Source: Methylopila henanensis (GTDB taxonomy: Bacteria > Pseudomonadota > Alphaproteobacteria > Rhizobiales > Methylopilaceae). From it: a stretch of DNA of 64,000 nt. The stretch spans positions 186,001 to 250,000 of the forward strand of contig NZ_JBHUER010000003.1 of the NCBI RefSeq assembly GCF_042681025.1, given 5' to 3'. Below are positions 44,634 through 53,033 of the stretch, piece by piece. The notes under the pieces were generated by a model. That model worked only from the letters and a program-made list of their open reading frames with translations. It was not told the origin of the DNA and did not search any database. The position numbers and the translations under genes were made by a program. The first letter of the stretch is position 1, and each line of letters starts with the position of its first letter.

Positions 44634-44906
44634 ATGCCGCTGTTCTTCAAAGCCAAGTCCGAGGATCCCGGCCGCGCGGAGGCCTCGCGCCGGGTCGCGG
44701 GGCTGGTCCGCGCCGCGCTTGCGCTAGGCGAGGATGACGCCGTGACGGTCAGCGAGATCGATTGCGGCGACCCGGCCTGCGGCGGCGCGGAGACGGTGGT
44801 GCTCGTCATGCGCGTCGGCCGGAAGACGCAAGCCGTGAAGCTTCTGAAGCCCACGGTCGAGGTCACCCCCGAGGACGTCGCCGGCGCCTTCGCGGCCGCC
44901 GGCTGA
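44634..44906 (+). CDS. Small conserved-looking protein downstream of the COG0523 gene
   Basis: A 90-residue soluble protein. EASRRVAGLVRAALALGEDDAVTVSEIDCGDPACGGAETVVLVMRVGRKTQAVKLLKPTVEVTPEDVAGAF gives a helix, then strands and a helix. CGDPAC might bind a metal. It starts 18 bases after the GTPase stop, so it should be co-transcribed and under the same Zur-type control. Family not recognised; a client or partner in metal handling is an inference from position. Confidence 0.6.
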   Translation: MPLFFKAKSEDPGRAEASRRVAGLVRAALALGEDDAVTVSEIDCGDPACGGAETVVLVMRVGRKTQAVKLLKPTVEVTPEDVAGAFAAAG

Positions 44907-45033
44907 CGGTCTTCCCTCAGGCGCGTGAGAATCATATAACGCCGCCCACCTCAGGGATTGGAGCGGCCGTCCGCCGGAGCGTCGCGCGAGCGCGGCGGCG
45001 GAGCGACGTTCCCGGAACGACGTCGGAGCGATC

Positions 45034-45780
45034 ATGGCCGGGCATTCACAGTTCAAGAACATCATGCACCGCAAGGGCCGCCAGGACGCGGTGCGGGCCA
45101 AGCTGTTCTCGAAGCTCGGGCGCGAGATCACGGTGGCCGCCAAGTCCGGCCTGCCGGACCCGGCCATGAACCCGCGCCTCCGGCTCGCGGTCGCCGCCGC
45201 CAAGGCGCAGTCCATGCCGAAGGACAACATCCAGCGCGCCATCAACAAGGCCGCCGGCGGCGACGCCGACAATTACGAAGAGGTCCGCTACGAGGGCTAC
45301 GGCCCCGGCGGCGTCGCCATCATCGTCGAGGCGCTGACCGACAACCGCAACCGCACCGCCGCCGCCGTGCGCTCCTACTTCACCAAGGCCGGCGGGGCGA
45401 TGGGCGAAAGCGGCTCGGTCGGCTTCATGTTCACCCGCGTCGGCGAGATCGTCTATCCCGCCAAGGCCGGCACCGCCGACGCGGTGCTGGAGGCCGCGAT
45501 CGAGGCCGGCGCCGAGGACGTGGAGTCCGACGACGAGAACCACGTCGTCACCTGCGCCTTCGAGGACCTGAACGAGGTCTCCAAGGCGCTCGAGGCCGCG
45601 CTCGGCGAGGCCGAGAGCACCAAGATCGTGTGGCGGCCCTCGACCACCACCGCCCTCGACGAGGACAAGGCCGCCTCGCTGCTGAAGATGCTCGACGCCT
45701 TCGACGACGACGACGACGTCCAGAACGTCTGGGGCAACTACGAGATCTCCGACGAGATCATGGCGAAGATCGGCGGGTGA
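45034..45780 (+). CDS. yebC: YebC/PmpR-family protein
   Basis: A 248-residue protein beginning MAGHSQFKNIMHRKGRQDAVRAKLFSKLGREI, with AAAKAQSMPKDNIQRAINKAAGG, YEGYGPGGVAIIVEALTDNRNRTAAAVR and the acidic third domain ending WGNYEISDEIMAKIGG. The family acts as transcription regulators in some bacteria and, by recent work, helps ribosomes through proline stretches. GGAACGACGTCGGAGCG precedes the ATG. In many Alphaproteobacteria yebC is followed by ruvC; here an AT-richer islet follows instead. Confidence 0.95.
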   Translation: MAGHSQFKNIMHRKGRQDAVRAKLFSKLGREITVAAKSGLPDPAMNPRLRLAVAAAKAQSMPKDNIQRAINKAAGGDADNYEEVRYEGYGPGGVAIIVEALTDNRNRTAAAVRSYFTKAGGAMGESGSVGFMFTRVGEIVYPAKAGTADAVLEAAIEAGAEDVESDDENHVVTCAFEDLNEVSKALEAALGEAESTKIVWRPSTTTALDEDKAASLLKMLDAFDDDDDVQNVWGNYEISDEIMAKIGG

Positions 45781-46024
45781 GGGCGCTGAAGGGGCGGAAA
45801 TGCTCCCTAGCGTCCGGCGCTGGGAAACATCGTGCACCGTGCGCTTACAAGAAGTTTAAGGGGGCTTTCGTGAAGCCGTCGCGTTTTTACCGCGGGCGAC
45901 ATGCGCAGACTCATATCGCAGGGAGCCTTCTATGCGCTCTCGCTGCAGTCGCTCCGGCTTTGCAAAACCGATTTTGAGAATCGAGGGAGTAATCTAACCT
46001 CGGCGTGGAAGCTGGGGGTCAAAA

Positions 46025-47023
46025 ATGTCCGGTATCGAGCCGTCCGGAAGTACGTGGCTTGCGACGATCAAAGATTTCGACTGGCTGAAGTTCCCAGGCG
46101 TCGCAAGAGCTATCGCCATCCTAGTGACTGGCTCGGCTGAAGCAGCGGCGGCGTGGGTCGATATCGCCAAAGCAAAGGGCGAGGAGCGGGCTGCACGGAT
46201 TAGAGATTATGCCGGGGCCAGATCGCAGGTGATTGAGGCGCTTGGAGCAGAGTCAGCCAAGGCAGTCGTAGGCGATCACGCGCTCGTGCAGATGGCGCTC
46301 GACCGCCTAGTCCGAGACGAACTACGAAAACAGGAAAATCGCGAGGAGGTTGCAAAGCTAGCGATCGAACAAATTGCGAGCGAAAACGTTCATGATTCTG
46401 ATCGAGTAGCCGATGAGGTCAAAATTGACGATGATTGGATGAACGTTTTTACAGATTATGCCGAGAGAGCAAGCTCTGCTTGCATGCGAAATACTTGGGC
46501 GCGAATTCTTAAAGGTGAAATAAGAAAGCCTGGATCTATATCACTTCAGACGCTTCAGGTGCTCTCAGTAGCAGATCAGAGTGTTGTGAATTCATGCGCC
46601 GCGTTGTTTCCATATGTTGTTTATAGGAAATACATCGCAAAAAAAGTTGTGTCGGCGGACGGGTTTGCAAAGCATTTAATGCTGCTTCAGGAGGCTGGAA
46701 TTATTGCCGGTGTGGGCGGCACATGCTCCAATGCAATGCCTTTAAATGAGAATGTATGCTTGGTGGTCGGTCTAAAAGAGAAGGGGATTATTGCAAAATA
46801 TCCCCTCGCTCCGGGAATGGAAAAGTCCTTTGAAAGCGTAAATCTTACGCGCGCCGGGGTCGAGCTTTATATGACCGTGGATTGGGAGGACGATGTTGCA
46901 GCGCTTGGGGAGTATTTGAAGTTCTATCAGAAAGACGGCGCATATAAATTTTATGTAGGAGATGTTGAATGGACGAGTGAGACGAAGTTCAAAATTGTGA
47001 ATGCATCTGAAGTGTCGCTTTGA
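46025..47023 (+). CDS. DUF2806-family protein in an AT-richer islet
   Basis: A 332-residue protein. The central block DDDWMNVFTDYAERASSACMRNTWARILKGEIRKPGSISLQTLQVLSVADQSVV (about 140-193) is the DUF2806 hallmark. The N-terminus has a short hydrophobic stretch (VARAIAILVTGSAEAAAAW) and an Ala/Glu-rich helix. The C-terminal 140 residues are beta/alpha and unrecognised, with LTRAGVELYMTV. Codon use is far more AT-ending than in surrounding genes (e.g. TTT, AAA, ATA runs from 46300 on), so the gene is likely acquired. A purine-rich GGGGG lies 7 bases before the ATG. The function is unknown. Confidence 0.72.
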   Translation: MSGIEPSGSTWLATIKDFDWLKFPGVARAIAILVTGSAEAAAAWVDIAKAKGEERAARIRDYAGARSQVIEALGAESAKAVVGDHALVQMALDRLVRDELRKQENREEVAKLAIEQIASENVHDSDRVADEVKIDDDWMNVFTDYAERASSACMRNTWARILKGEIRKPGSISLQTLQVLSVADQSVVNSCAALFPYVVYRKYIAKKVVSADGFAKHLMLLQEAGIIAGVGGTCSNAMPLNENVCLVVGLKEKGIIAKYPLAPGMEKSFESVNLTRAGVELYMTVDWEDDVAALGEYLKFYQKDGAYKFYVGDVEWTSETKFKIVNASEVSL

Positions 47024-47105
47024 ATGGGCGTTTAAGGCTTGAGACTAAAAAAGTCGAGTGCAACCCTCTGTTTGTATCTGATCAAATGTCAAAAGTTCTA
47101 GTAGA

Positions 47106-47579
47106 TTAGGGCTTCCGTGCTACCGCTCTCGAGAGGCTTCTAAGCTTCGCCTCAGCGACAGCGTTTTGGCCTGTAGGGGAAGGCGTACGCCCTTGGCGCC
47201 TCTCCTCTTTTATACGGATCTCTTCTTCGTTCTGGCGACGTATTTCCTCGGCTCGCTGTAAGTCACGTAACTCGGCACGGTGTTCGGCCTCAAGGTTCCG
47301 GTGGTTGGAATTCGACGTCGAGCGGGGATAGAGCGCCTGGAGATTGAGTTGGTTCGCTTGAGTGGGCGATATCCTTTTATGCCTCTGATGCCAAGCCAAC
47401 CAGTTTCGGTAGGCTTCTTCCTCGCTGATCCCCTTGCGCCTAGCGTTTCGTCTGATGCGACGACCAGCATTTGAGGACGGAGGGGGGACGCCGGTACGGT
47501 TGACGTGCTCTTGGATGCGCTGCCACTCGATAGCCAGCACAAACAAGGCAAGAAAAAGTCCGATGATGCTGAGAATCAT
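47106..47579 (-). CDS. Membrane-anchored coiled-coil protein of unknown function
   Basis: A 157-residue protein: an N-terminal transmembrane helix (1-19, MILSIIGLFLALFVLAIEW), a basic region with RRIRRNARRKGISEEEAYRNWLAWHQRHK, and a long charged helix (about 97-130, EAEHRAELRDLQRAEEIRRQNEEEIRIKEERRQGR) likely to be a coiled coil. It faces the DUF2806 gene tail to tail, with 82 bases between, and shares its lower G+C content. Family not recognised. Confidence 0.6.
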   Translation of the reverse strand: MILSIIGLFLALFVLAIEWQRIQEHVNRTGVPPPSSNAGRRIRRNARRKGISEEEAYRNWLAWHQRHKRISPTQANQLNLQALYPRSTSNSNHRNLEAEHRAELRDLQRAEEIRRQNEEEIRIKEERRQGRTPSPTGQNAVAEAKLRSLSRAVARKP

Positions 47580-47826
47580 GACGATACGGATCAGTATTTT
47601 ACACGCAATTCGGAGAATGGAGGCTGGCTCTTATGGAAGTCGAGTCAGGATTTTAACTTAGGCTCCAGACCCGAGCGCGATTTGAGTTTCCTGACGGATT
47701 CAGAGCCCGGTTCAACGGCCGAAAGAGGCCGTTTGACTCGGTGATCGAACAGTTCGGTTGGGCATGGACGCCGGCCGGCAGGGCGGGTAGAAGACGCGCC
47801 CTTCGTCCAGAGCCCCGACCTTTCCC

Positions 47827-49089
47827 ATGACCGCCTGCGGCCTCGATTTCGGCACGTCCAACACCACGCTCGGGCTCGCCCGCGCCGAGGAAGCCGAAGC
47901 CTTGGGAGCCGAGCTTGCGCGGCTCGAGGGCGGAGAGGTCACGCTGCCGAGCGCGATCTTCTTCGCGCCGACCGCCGCGGCCAAGGTCGGGCGAGCCGCC
48001 ATGAGCGCCTATCTCGACGGCGAGCCGGGCCGGCTGATGCGCAGCCTCAAGTCCGTGCTCGGCACCTCTCTGATCGACGAGGCGACCCAGGTCGGCCGCG
48101 ACCGCGTGCGGTTCCGCGACGTGATCGCGAGCTACCTCGCGATCGTGAAGCGCCGCGCCGAGGCCGCGACCGGCGCGTCGCTCGATGCGGTCGTCCACGG
48201 CCGGCCGGTGCATTTCGTCGACGGCGACGACGAGGGCGACGCCCGCGCGGAAGCCACGCTGCGCGAGATCGCGCAGTCGGTCGGTTTTCGCGAGGTGTCG
48301 TTCCAGTACGAGCCGGTCGCGGCCGCGCTCGACTACGAGCGCAGCGTGGCGGCCGAGGAGCTGGCGCTGATCGCGGACATCGGTGGCGGCACCTCGGACT
48401 TCACGGTGGTGCGGCTGTCGCCGGACCGGCGCGGCCGCGACGACCGGGCGGCCGACATCCTGGCGAACGACGGCGTGCGCGTCGGCGGCGTCGACTTCGA
48501 CCGCCGCTTGAGCCTGGGCGAGGTCATGCCGCTGCTCGGCTTCCGCTCGCCGATGAAGCGCCGCGAGCTCGAGGCGCCGTCGAGCTGGTTCCACGAGCTC
48601 GCGACCTGGTCGAGCATCAACAAGCTCTACGATGGCCGCGCCGTGCGCCAGATCCGCGAGACGCGCCGCGAGGCGGCCCGGCCGGAGCTGCTCGACCGGC
48701 TGATCCGGGTTATCGAGAGCGAGGGCGGGCACGGGATCGCGGCCGAGGTCGAGGGCGCCAAGATCAGGCTGTCGGAGACCGAGGAGACCGCCGTGCCGCT
48801 GGGCTGGGCCGAGCCGAGGCTCGCCGCCGCGGTGCGGCGCGAGCGCTTCGTCGGCCACACCGGCGCGCTGACCGCGAAGATCGCGGAGCGCATCGGCCGC
48901 TGCCTCGCGGCCGCCGGCGTCGGCCCGGAGCGGATCGACGCGGTGTTCCTCACCGGCGGCTCCACCCGCATCCCCCATGTGCGCGCCGCGATCCTGGGCG
49001 CCGTGCCGGCGGCGCGGCCGGTGGAGGGCGACGTGTTCGGCTCCGTCGGCCTCGGCCTCACGCTGGAGGCCGCGCGCCGCTACGGCTGA
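47827..49089 (+). CDS. Hsp70-family (YegD-like) ATPase
   Basis: A 420-residue protein with the actin-like Hsp70 nucleotide domain: CGLDFGTSNTTLGLA (phosphate 1), EPVAAALDYE (connect 1), LIADIGGGTSDFTVV (phosphate 2) and VFLTGGSTRIPHVRAAI (adenosine). The C-terminal substrate-binding domain of DnaK is absent, as in YegD. It is not next to dnaJ or grpE. A likely role is a specialised chaperone or ATPase scaffold; the client is unknown. Confidence 0.88.
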   Translation: MTACGLDFGTSNTTLGLARAEEAEALGAELARLEGGEVTLPSAIFFAPTAAAKVGRAAMSAYLDGEPGRLMRSLKSVLGTSLIDEATQVGRDRVRFRDVIASYLAIVKRRAEAATGASLDAVVHGRPVHFVDGDDEGDARAEATLREIAQSVGFREVSFQYEPVAAALDYERSVAAEELALIADIGGGTSDFTVVRLSPDRRGRDDRAADILANDGVRVGGVDFDRRLSLGEVMPLLGFRSPMKRRELEAPSSWFHELATWSSINKLYDGRAVRQIRETRREAARPELLDRLIRVIESEGGHGIAAEVEGAKIRLSETEETAVPLGWAEPRLAAAVRRERFVGHTGALTAKIAERIGRCLAAAGVGPERIDAVFLTGGSTRIPHVRAAILGAVPAARPVEGDVFGSVGLGLTLEAARRYG

Positions 49090-49135
49090 GCCGCCGTCTG
49101 TTTTCCGGCCGCGCGCGGCTTATCTGTCTCTGGGC

Positions 49136-50179
49136 ATGCGCCCCGAAGACCTGCTTGTCCCCACCCCCCAAGGGCTCTACTGCCCGCCGGCCGACTGCCA
49201 CATCGACCCGATGCGGCCGGTCGCCCGCGCGCTCGTCACCCACGGCCACGCCGACCACGCCCGGCCCGGCAACGACGCGGTGATGGCGACGCCGGAGACG
49301 CTCGCCATCATGGCTGCGCGCTACGGCGAGGCGTTCTGCGCCACGCGCCAGCCGGCGCCCTACGGCGCCCGGACGAAGATCGGCGACGTCACGGTCAGCT
49401 TCCACGCCGCCGGCCATGTGTTGGGCGCGGCGCAGATCCTGTTCGAGTGGAAAGGGTTCCGGGCAGTCGTATCCGGCGACTACAAGCGGCAAGCCGATCC
49501 GACCGCGGCGCCGTTCGAGGTGGTCCCCTGCGACCTGTTCGTCACCGAGGCCACCTTCGGCCTGCCGGTGTTCCGCCACCCCGACGCCGGCGACGAGGTC
49601 GCGAAGCTCCTCGACAGCGTCGCGCTGTTCCCGGACCGGGCCCATCTCGTCGGCGCCTATTCGCTCGGCAAGGCGCAGCGGCTGATGAAGCTGCTGCGGA
49701 TCGCGGGCTGGGACCGGCCGATCCACCTGCACGGCGCCATGGTCCGGGTGACCGAAACCTACGTTAACCTCGGAATTGACCTCGGATTGACCGAACAGGT
49801 TAAGTCCGCGGAGCGAAAGAACCTCGCCGGCGCGATCGTCATCTGCCCGCCGTCGGCGCTCCGGGAGCTCTGGGCGCGCAAGTTCCCGGACCCCGTCACG
49901 GTGGCCGCCTCCGGCTGGATGCGCGTGCGGGCGCGGGCGCGCCAGAAGGGCGTCGAGCTGCCGCTGGTGGTCTCCGACCACGCCGACTGGGACGACCTGC
50001 GCCGGACCATCCTCGACACCGGGGCGGGCGAGATCTGGGTCACCCACGGCGAGGAGGACGCGCTGGTCCACTGGTGCGGGACCGCCGGGCTCAAGGCGCG
50101 GCCGCTCAGGCTCGTCGGCTACGGCGACGAAGGCGAGACGGACGAGCCGGCGGCGGAGGGGGAGGGCGCAGCCCCATGA
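49136..50179 (+). CDS. Ligase-associated metallo-beta-lactamase DNA exonuclease
   Basis: A 347-residue MBL-fold nuclease of the CPSF/SNM1-like group: VTHGHADHARPGN (HxHxDH), FHAAGHVLGAAQILFEW, VVSGDYKRQADPTAAPFE, FVTEATFGLPVFRHP and VVSDHADWDDLRRTI. It overlaps the ATP-dependent ligase gene by 4 bases (ATGA). In many Proteobacteria these two genes occur with an Lhr-type helicase and a phosphoesterase as a DNA repair cassette; the other two are absent here. The start at 49136 avoids overlap with the Hsp70-like gene. Confidence 0.9.
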   Translation: MRPEDLLVPTPQGLYCPPADCHIDPMRPVARALVTHGHADHARPGNDAVMATPETLAIMAARYGEAFCATRQPAPYGARTKIGDVTVSFHAAGHVLGAAQILFEWKGFRAVVSGDYKRQADPTAAPFEVVPCDLFVTEATFGLPVFRHPDAGDEVAKLLDSVALFPDRAHLVGAYSLGKAQRLMKLLRIAGWDRPIHLHGAMVRVTETYVNLGIDLGLTEQVKSAERKNLAGAIVICPPSALRELWARKFPDPVTVAASGWMRVRARARQKGVELPLVVSDHADWDDLRRTILDTGAGEIWVTHGEEDALVHWCGTAGLKARPLRLVGYGDEGETDEPAAEGEGAAP

Positions 50180-51828
50180 ACCGCTTCGCCTTCCTGCTCG
50201 ATCGCCTCTCCTACGAGCCCCGGCGCAACGCCAAGGTCCGGCTGATGGCGGACTATTTCAGAGAGACCCCGAACCCCGAGCGCGGCTGGGCGCTTGCGGC
50301 GATCACCGGCGCGCTGTCGTTCCGCCACGCCAAGGCCGGGCTGATCCGCGGCCTGATCATGGAGCGCGCGGACCCCGAGCTGTTTGCGCTGTCCTATGAT
50401 TACGTGGGCGACCTCGCCGAGACCGTCGCGCTGATGTGGCCGGGAGAGACCCGCGCCAACCGCGCGCCGCCGCTGTCCGAGATCGTCGAGGGGCTGGCGT
50501 CGACCGCCAAGCTCGACCTGCCGAAGCGCCTCGCCCAGTGGCTCGACGCGCTGGACGAGACCGGGCGCTGGGCCCTGCTGAAGCTCATCACCGGCTCGCT
50601 TCGGATCGGAGCCTCCGCCCGGCTCGCCAAGACCGCGGTGGCGGCGCTCGGCGAGGGGATCGCGCCCGACGACGTTGAGCTCGTCTGGCCGGGACTGGCG
50701 CCGCCCTACGAGGACCTGTTCGCCTGGGTCGAAGGCCGCGCCGAGCGCCCGAACGCCGAGGACCCGGCGCCGTTCCGCCCGCCGATGCTCGCCCATCCGC
50801 TGGAGGACGCCAATTTCCGGGCCTTCGACCCGGCGGAATTCGTGGCGGAGTGGAAGTGGGACGGCATTCGCGTCCAGGCCTCGGCCGGCCGTGACGCCGA
50901 GGGGCGCCATGTGGCGCGGCTGTGGAGCCGCTCGGGCGAAGACGTTTCGGCCGCGTTCCCCGACCTGCTCGACGCGCTGACCTTCGACGGCGCGATCGAC
51001 GGCGAGCTGCTGATCCTGCGCGAGGGGCGGGTCCAGACCTTCAACGTCCTGCAGCAGCGGCTGAACCGCAAGGCGGTGACGCCGAAGCTGACCGCCGAGT
51101 TTCCCGCCCACATCCGCGCCTACGACCTGCTGTTCGACGGCGATGAGGACCTGCGCGGGCTGCCTTTCGTCGAGCGCCGCCAGCGGCTGGAAGCTTTCGT
51201 GGCGCGGGAGGGGAGCGCGCGGGTCGACCTGTCGCCGCTGGTGCCGTTCGACGACTGGGACGGGCTCGCCGCCGCCCGGCTCGACCCGGCCTCGGCCGGC
51301 GCGGGCGCCGACGCCGCGGCCGTCGAGGGCCTGATGGTGAAGCGTCGCGACAGCCCTTACGTCGTCGGCCGGCCGAAGGGGCTCTGGTTCAAGTGGAAGC
51401 ACGACCCGATGACGGTCGACGCGGTGCTGATGTACGCCCAGCGCGGCCATGGCAAGCGCTCGTCGTTCTATTCCGACTTCACCTTCGGCGTCTGGACCGA
51501 GGACGCCGACGGTCCCCGGCTGACGCCGGTCGGCAAGGCCTATTTCGGCTTCACCGACGAGGAACTGGTCGAGCTCGACCGCTTCGTGCGCAAGAACACC
51601 GTGAACCGCTTCGGGCCGGTGCGCGAGGTGACCCACACCGAGGCGATCGGCCTGGTGCTTGAGATCGCCTTCGAGGGGATAGCGAAGTCCGCGCGGCACA
51701 AATCGGGGGTCGCGATGCGGTTTCCGCGCGTCGCCCGCATCCGCTGGGACAAGCCGCCCCATGAGGCCGACCGGCTCGAAAGTCTCGAGAAGCTGATCGA
51801 AGAACGCGAGGCCGCGGCGGGGAGTTGA
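50176..51828 (+). CDS. ATP-dependent DNA ligase (cisplatin-response type)
   Basis: A 550-residue ligase: N-terminal helical DNA-binding domain (about 1-195), adenylation domain with the nucleophile motif EWKWDGIR (Lys227), SRSGEDVS, DGELL (motif III), EGLMVKRRDSPYVVGRPKGLWFKWKHDP (motifs IV-V), and an OB-fold C-terminal part ending with FPRVARIRWDKPPHEADRLESL. It seals nicks with ATP. Its start overlaps the exonuclease stop, so the proteins are probably made together and act in the same repair route. Confidence 0.93.
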   Translation: MNRFAFLLDRLSYEPRRNAKVRLMADYFRETPNPERGWALAAITGALSFRHAKAGLIRGLIMERADPELFALSYDYVGDLAETVALMWPGETRANRAPPLSEIVEGLASTAKLDLPKRLAQWLDALDETGRWALLKLITGSLRIGASARLAKTAVAALGEGIAPDDVELVWPGLAPPYEDLFAWVEGRAERPNAEDPAPFRPPMLAHPLEDANFRAFDPAEFVAEWKWDGIRVQASAGRDAEGRHVARLWSRSGEDVSAAFPDLLDALTFDGAIDGELLILREGRVQTFNVLQQRLNRKAVTPKLTAEFPAHIRAYDLLFDGDEDLRGLPFVERRQRLEAFVAREGSARVDLSPLVPFDDWDGLAAARLDPASAGAGADAAAVEGLMVKRRDSPYVVGRPKGLWFKWKHDPMTVDAVLMYAQRGHGKRSSFYSDFTFGVWTEDADGPRLTPVGKAYFGFTDEELVELDRFVRKNTVNRFGPVREVTHTEAIGLVLEIAFEGIAKSARHKSGVAMRFPRVARIRWDKPPHEADRLESLEKLIEEREAAAGS

Positions 51829-51831
51829 GGC

Positions 51832-52461
51832 TTACTGGCTCGCCCAGACGACGCGCGCCATCCACGCCACCTGCGAGGCCGGGATGGTGCGGTCCGGGTG
51901 CGCCGGGTTGAGCGACCGCAGCTCGATCTGCTTGGCGGAGGTGCGGGCCAGCTCCTTGGCGAGCACCTCGCCCTCGGTCGTCCGCAGCACCACGCGGTCG
52001 CCGCGGCGGACCGGCGAGCCCGGAGCCACCAGCACGATGTCGCCGTCGCGGAACACCGGCTCCATGCTGTCGCCCTGGATCTCGACGGCGTAGACCTGTT
52101 CGCGATCGACGTCCGGAAACTCGATCTCGTCCCAGCCCTGGCCGGTCGGCAGGCCAGCGTCGTCGAAATAGCCGCCTTCGCCGGCCTGCGCGAGCCCAAT
52201 CAGAGGGACGCGCTTGCGCTGCCGCGGCGCGCCGTCCGTCAGCAGCGTCATGAAGGCGTCGAGATCGGTCGTAGTGGCGTCGAGCGCTTTCGCGATCGAT
52301 TCCGTGGACGGCCAGCGCGGCCGTCCATCGTTCGCGATGCGCTTGGAGCGGTTGAACGTGGTGGGATCGAGCCCGGCCTTGCGCGCGAGGCCGGAGGCGG
52401 AGAGCCCGTTCTTCGCGGCGAGCGCGTCGATCGCGGACCAAATCTGGCCGTGCCCGAGCAT
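51832..52461 (-). CDS. S24-family (LexA/CI-like) transcriptional repressor
   Basis: A 209-residue repressor: N-terminal HTH (about 1-70, with ALAAKNGLSASGLARKAGLDPTTFNRSKR) and a C-terminal S24 peptidase domain. The catalytic Ser132 is in QGDSMEPVFRDGD and Lys169 in VLAKEL. Ala93-Gly94 in LAQAGEGG is a likely self-cleavage site. Such proteins lose DNA binding after RecA-stimulated self-cleavage or act without it; orphan copies are common in Alphaproteobacteria. It is convergent with the ligase gene, and a palindrome lies just upstream of its start. Confidence 0.87.
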   Translation of the reverse strand: MLGHGQIWSAIDALAAKNGLSASGLARKAGLDPTTFNRSKRIANDGRPRWPSTESIAKALDATTTDLDAFMTLLTDGAPRQRKRVPLIGLAQAGEGGYFDDAGLPTGQGWDEIEFPDVDREQVYAVEIQGDSMEPVFRDGDIVLVAPGSPVRRGDRVVLRTTEGEVLAKELARTSAKQIELRSLNPAHPDRTIPASQVAWMARVVWASQ

Positions 52462-52484
52462 CCTCTGTCTCCACCCCTTGTGGC

Positions 52485-52500
52485 GAGCGGAACACCGCTC
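52485..52500. promoter_or_regulatory. Candidate operator of the S24 repressor
   Basis: GAGCGG-AACA-CCGCTC, a perfect 6-bp-arm palindrome 23 bases upstream of the repressor start. Its position suggests autoregulation. It does not match the alphaproteobacterial LexA box (GTTC-N7-GTTC). Confidence 0.45.
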
Positions 52501-52667
52501 TGATAGGAATTAGTACCTCACGGACGTCCTGTCCATGATTTTCTTGCTTTTCTTCGCGCCTTGCATGGCGGCCCCGGTCGCTTTAGGCCTTCGGGCGCGC
52601 TTTCCAGTGTCAAACGCGCCGGATAGGTCTGCGTTCCGCGCTTCGTGACCGAACGAGTTTGGCGATC

Positions 52668-53033
52668 ATGCCCGCCCCAACGATCTACAAAATCGCGCCT
52701 GCTGCACTCTGGCGGGAAGCCGAACGGGCGGGGCGGTTCGACGGCGCGCCGGTCGATGTCGCGGACGGCTACATCCATTTCTCGACGGGTCCCCAAGCGC
52801 GCGAGACCGCCGCGAGGCATTTCGCCGGGCAGACGGATCTGGTGCTGGTCGCGGTCGACGCCGAGGCGCTGGGGGCGGCGCTGAAATGGGAGCCGTCGCG
52901 CGGCGGCGCTCTGTTCCCGCATCTCTACGCGCCGCTGCCGCTGTCCGCCGTGCTGTCGGTCGAGGAGCTGCCGCTCGGGCCGGACGGCGCGCATGCGTTC
53001 CCGCCGGAGCTGTCGGCGGGAGAGGGCGCATGA
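52668..53033 (+). CDS. DUF952-family protein
   Basis: A 121-residue protein: IYKIAPAALWREAERAGRFDGAPVDVADGYIHFSTGPQARETAARHFAGQTDLVLVAVD is the DUF952 signature (with DGYIHFST). The fold is compact beta/alpha and related to ADP-ribosyltransferase-like folds by published structural comparison; function is unknown. It overlaps pyrD by 4 bases, an arrangement conserved in many Hyphomicrobiales. Confidence 0.85.
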   Translation: MPAPTIYKIAPAALWREAERAGRFDGAPVDVADGYIHFSTGPQARETAARHFAGQTDLVLVAVDAEALGAALKWEPSRGGALFPHLYAPLPLSAVLSVEELPLGPDGAHAFPPELSAGEGA

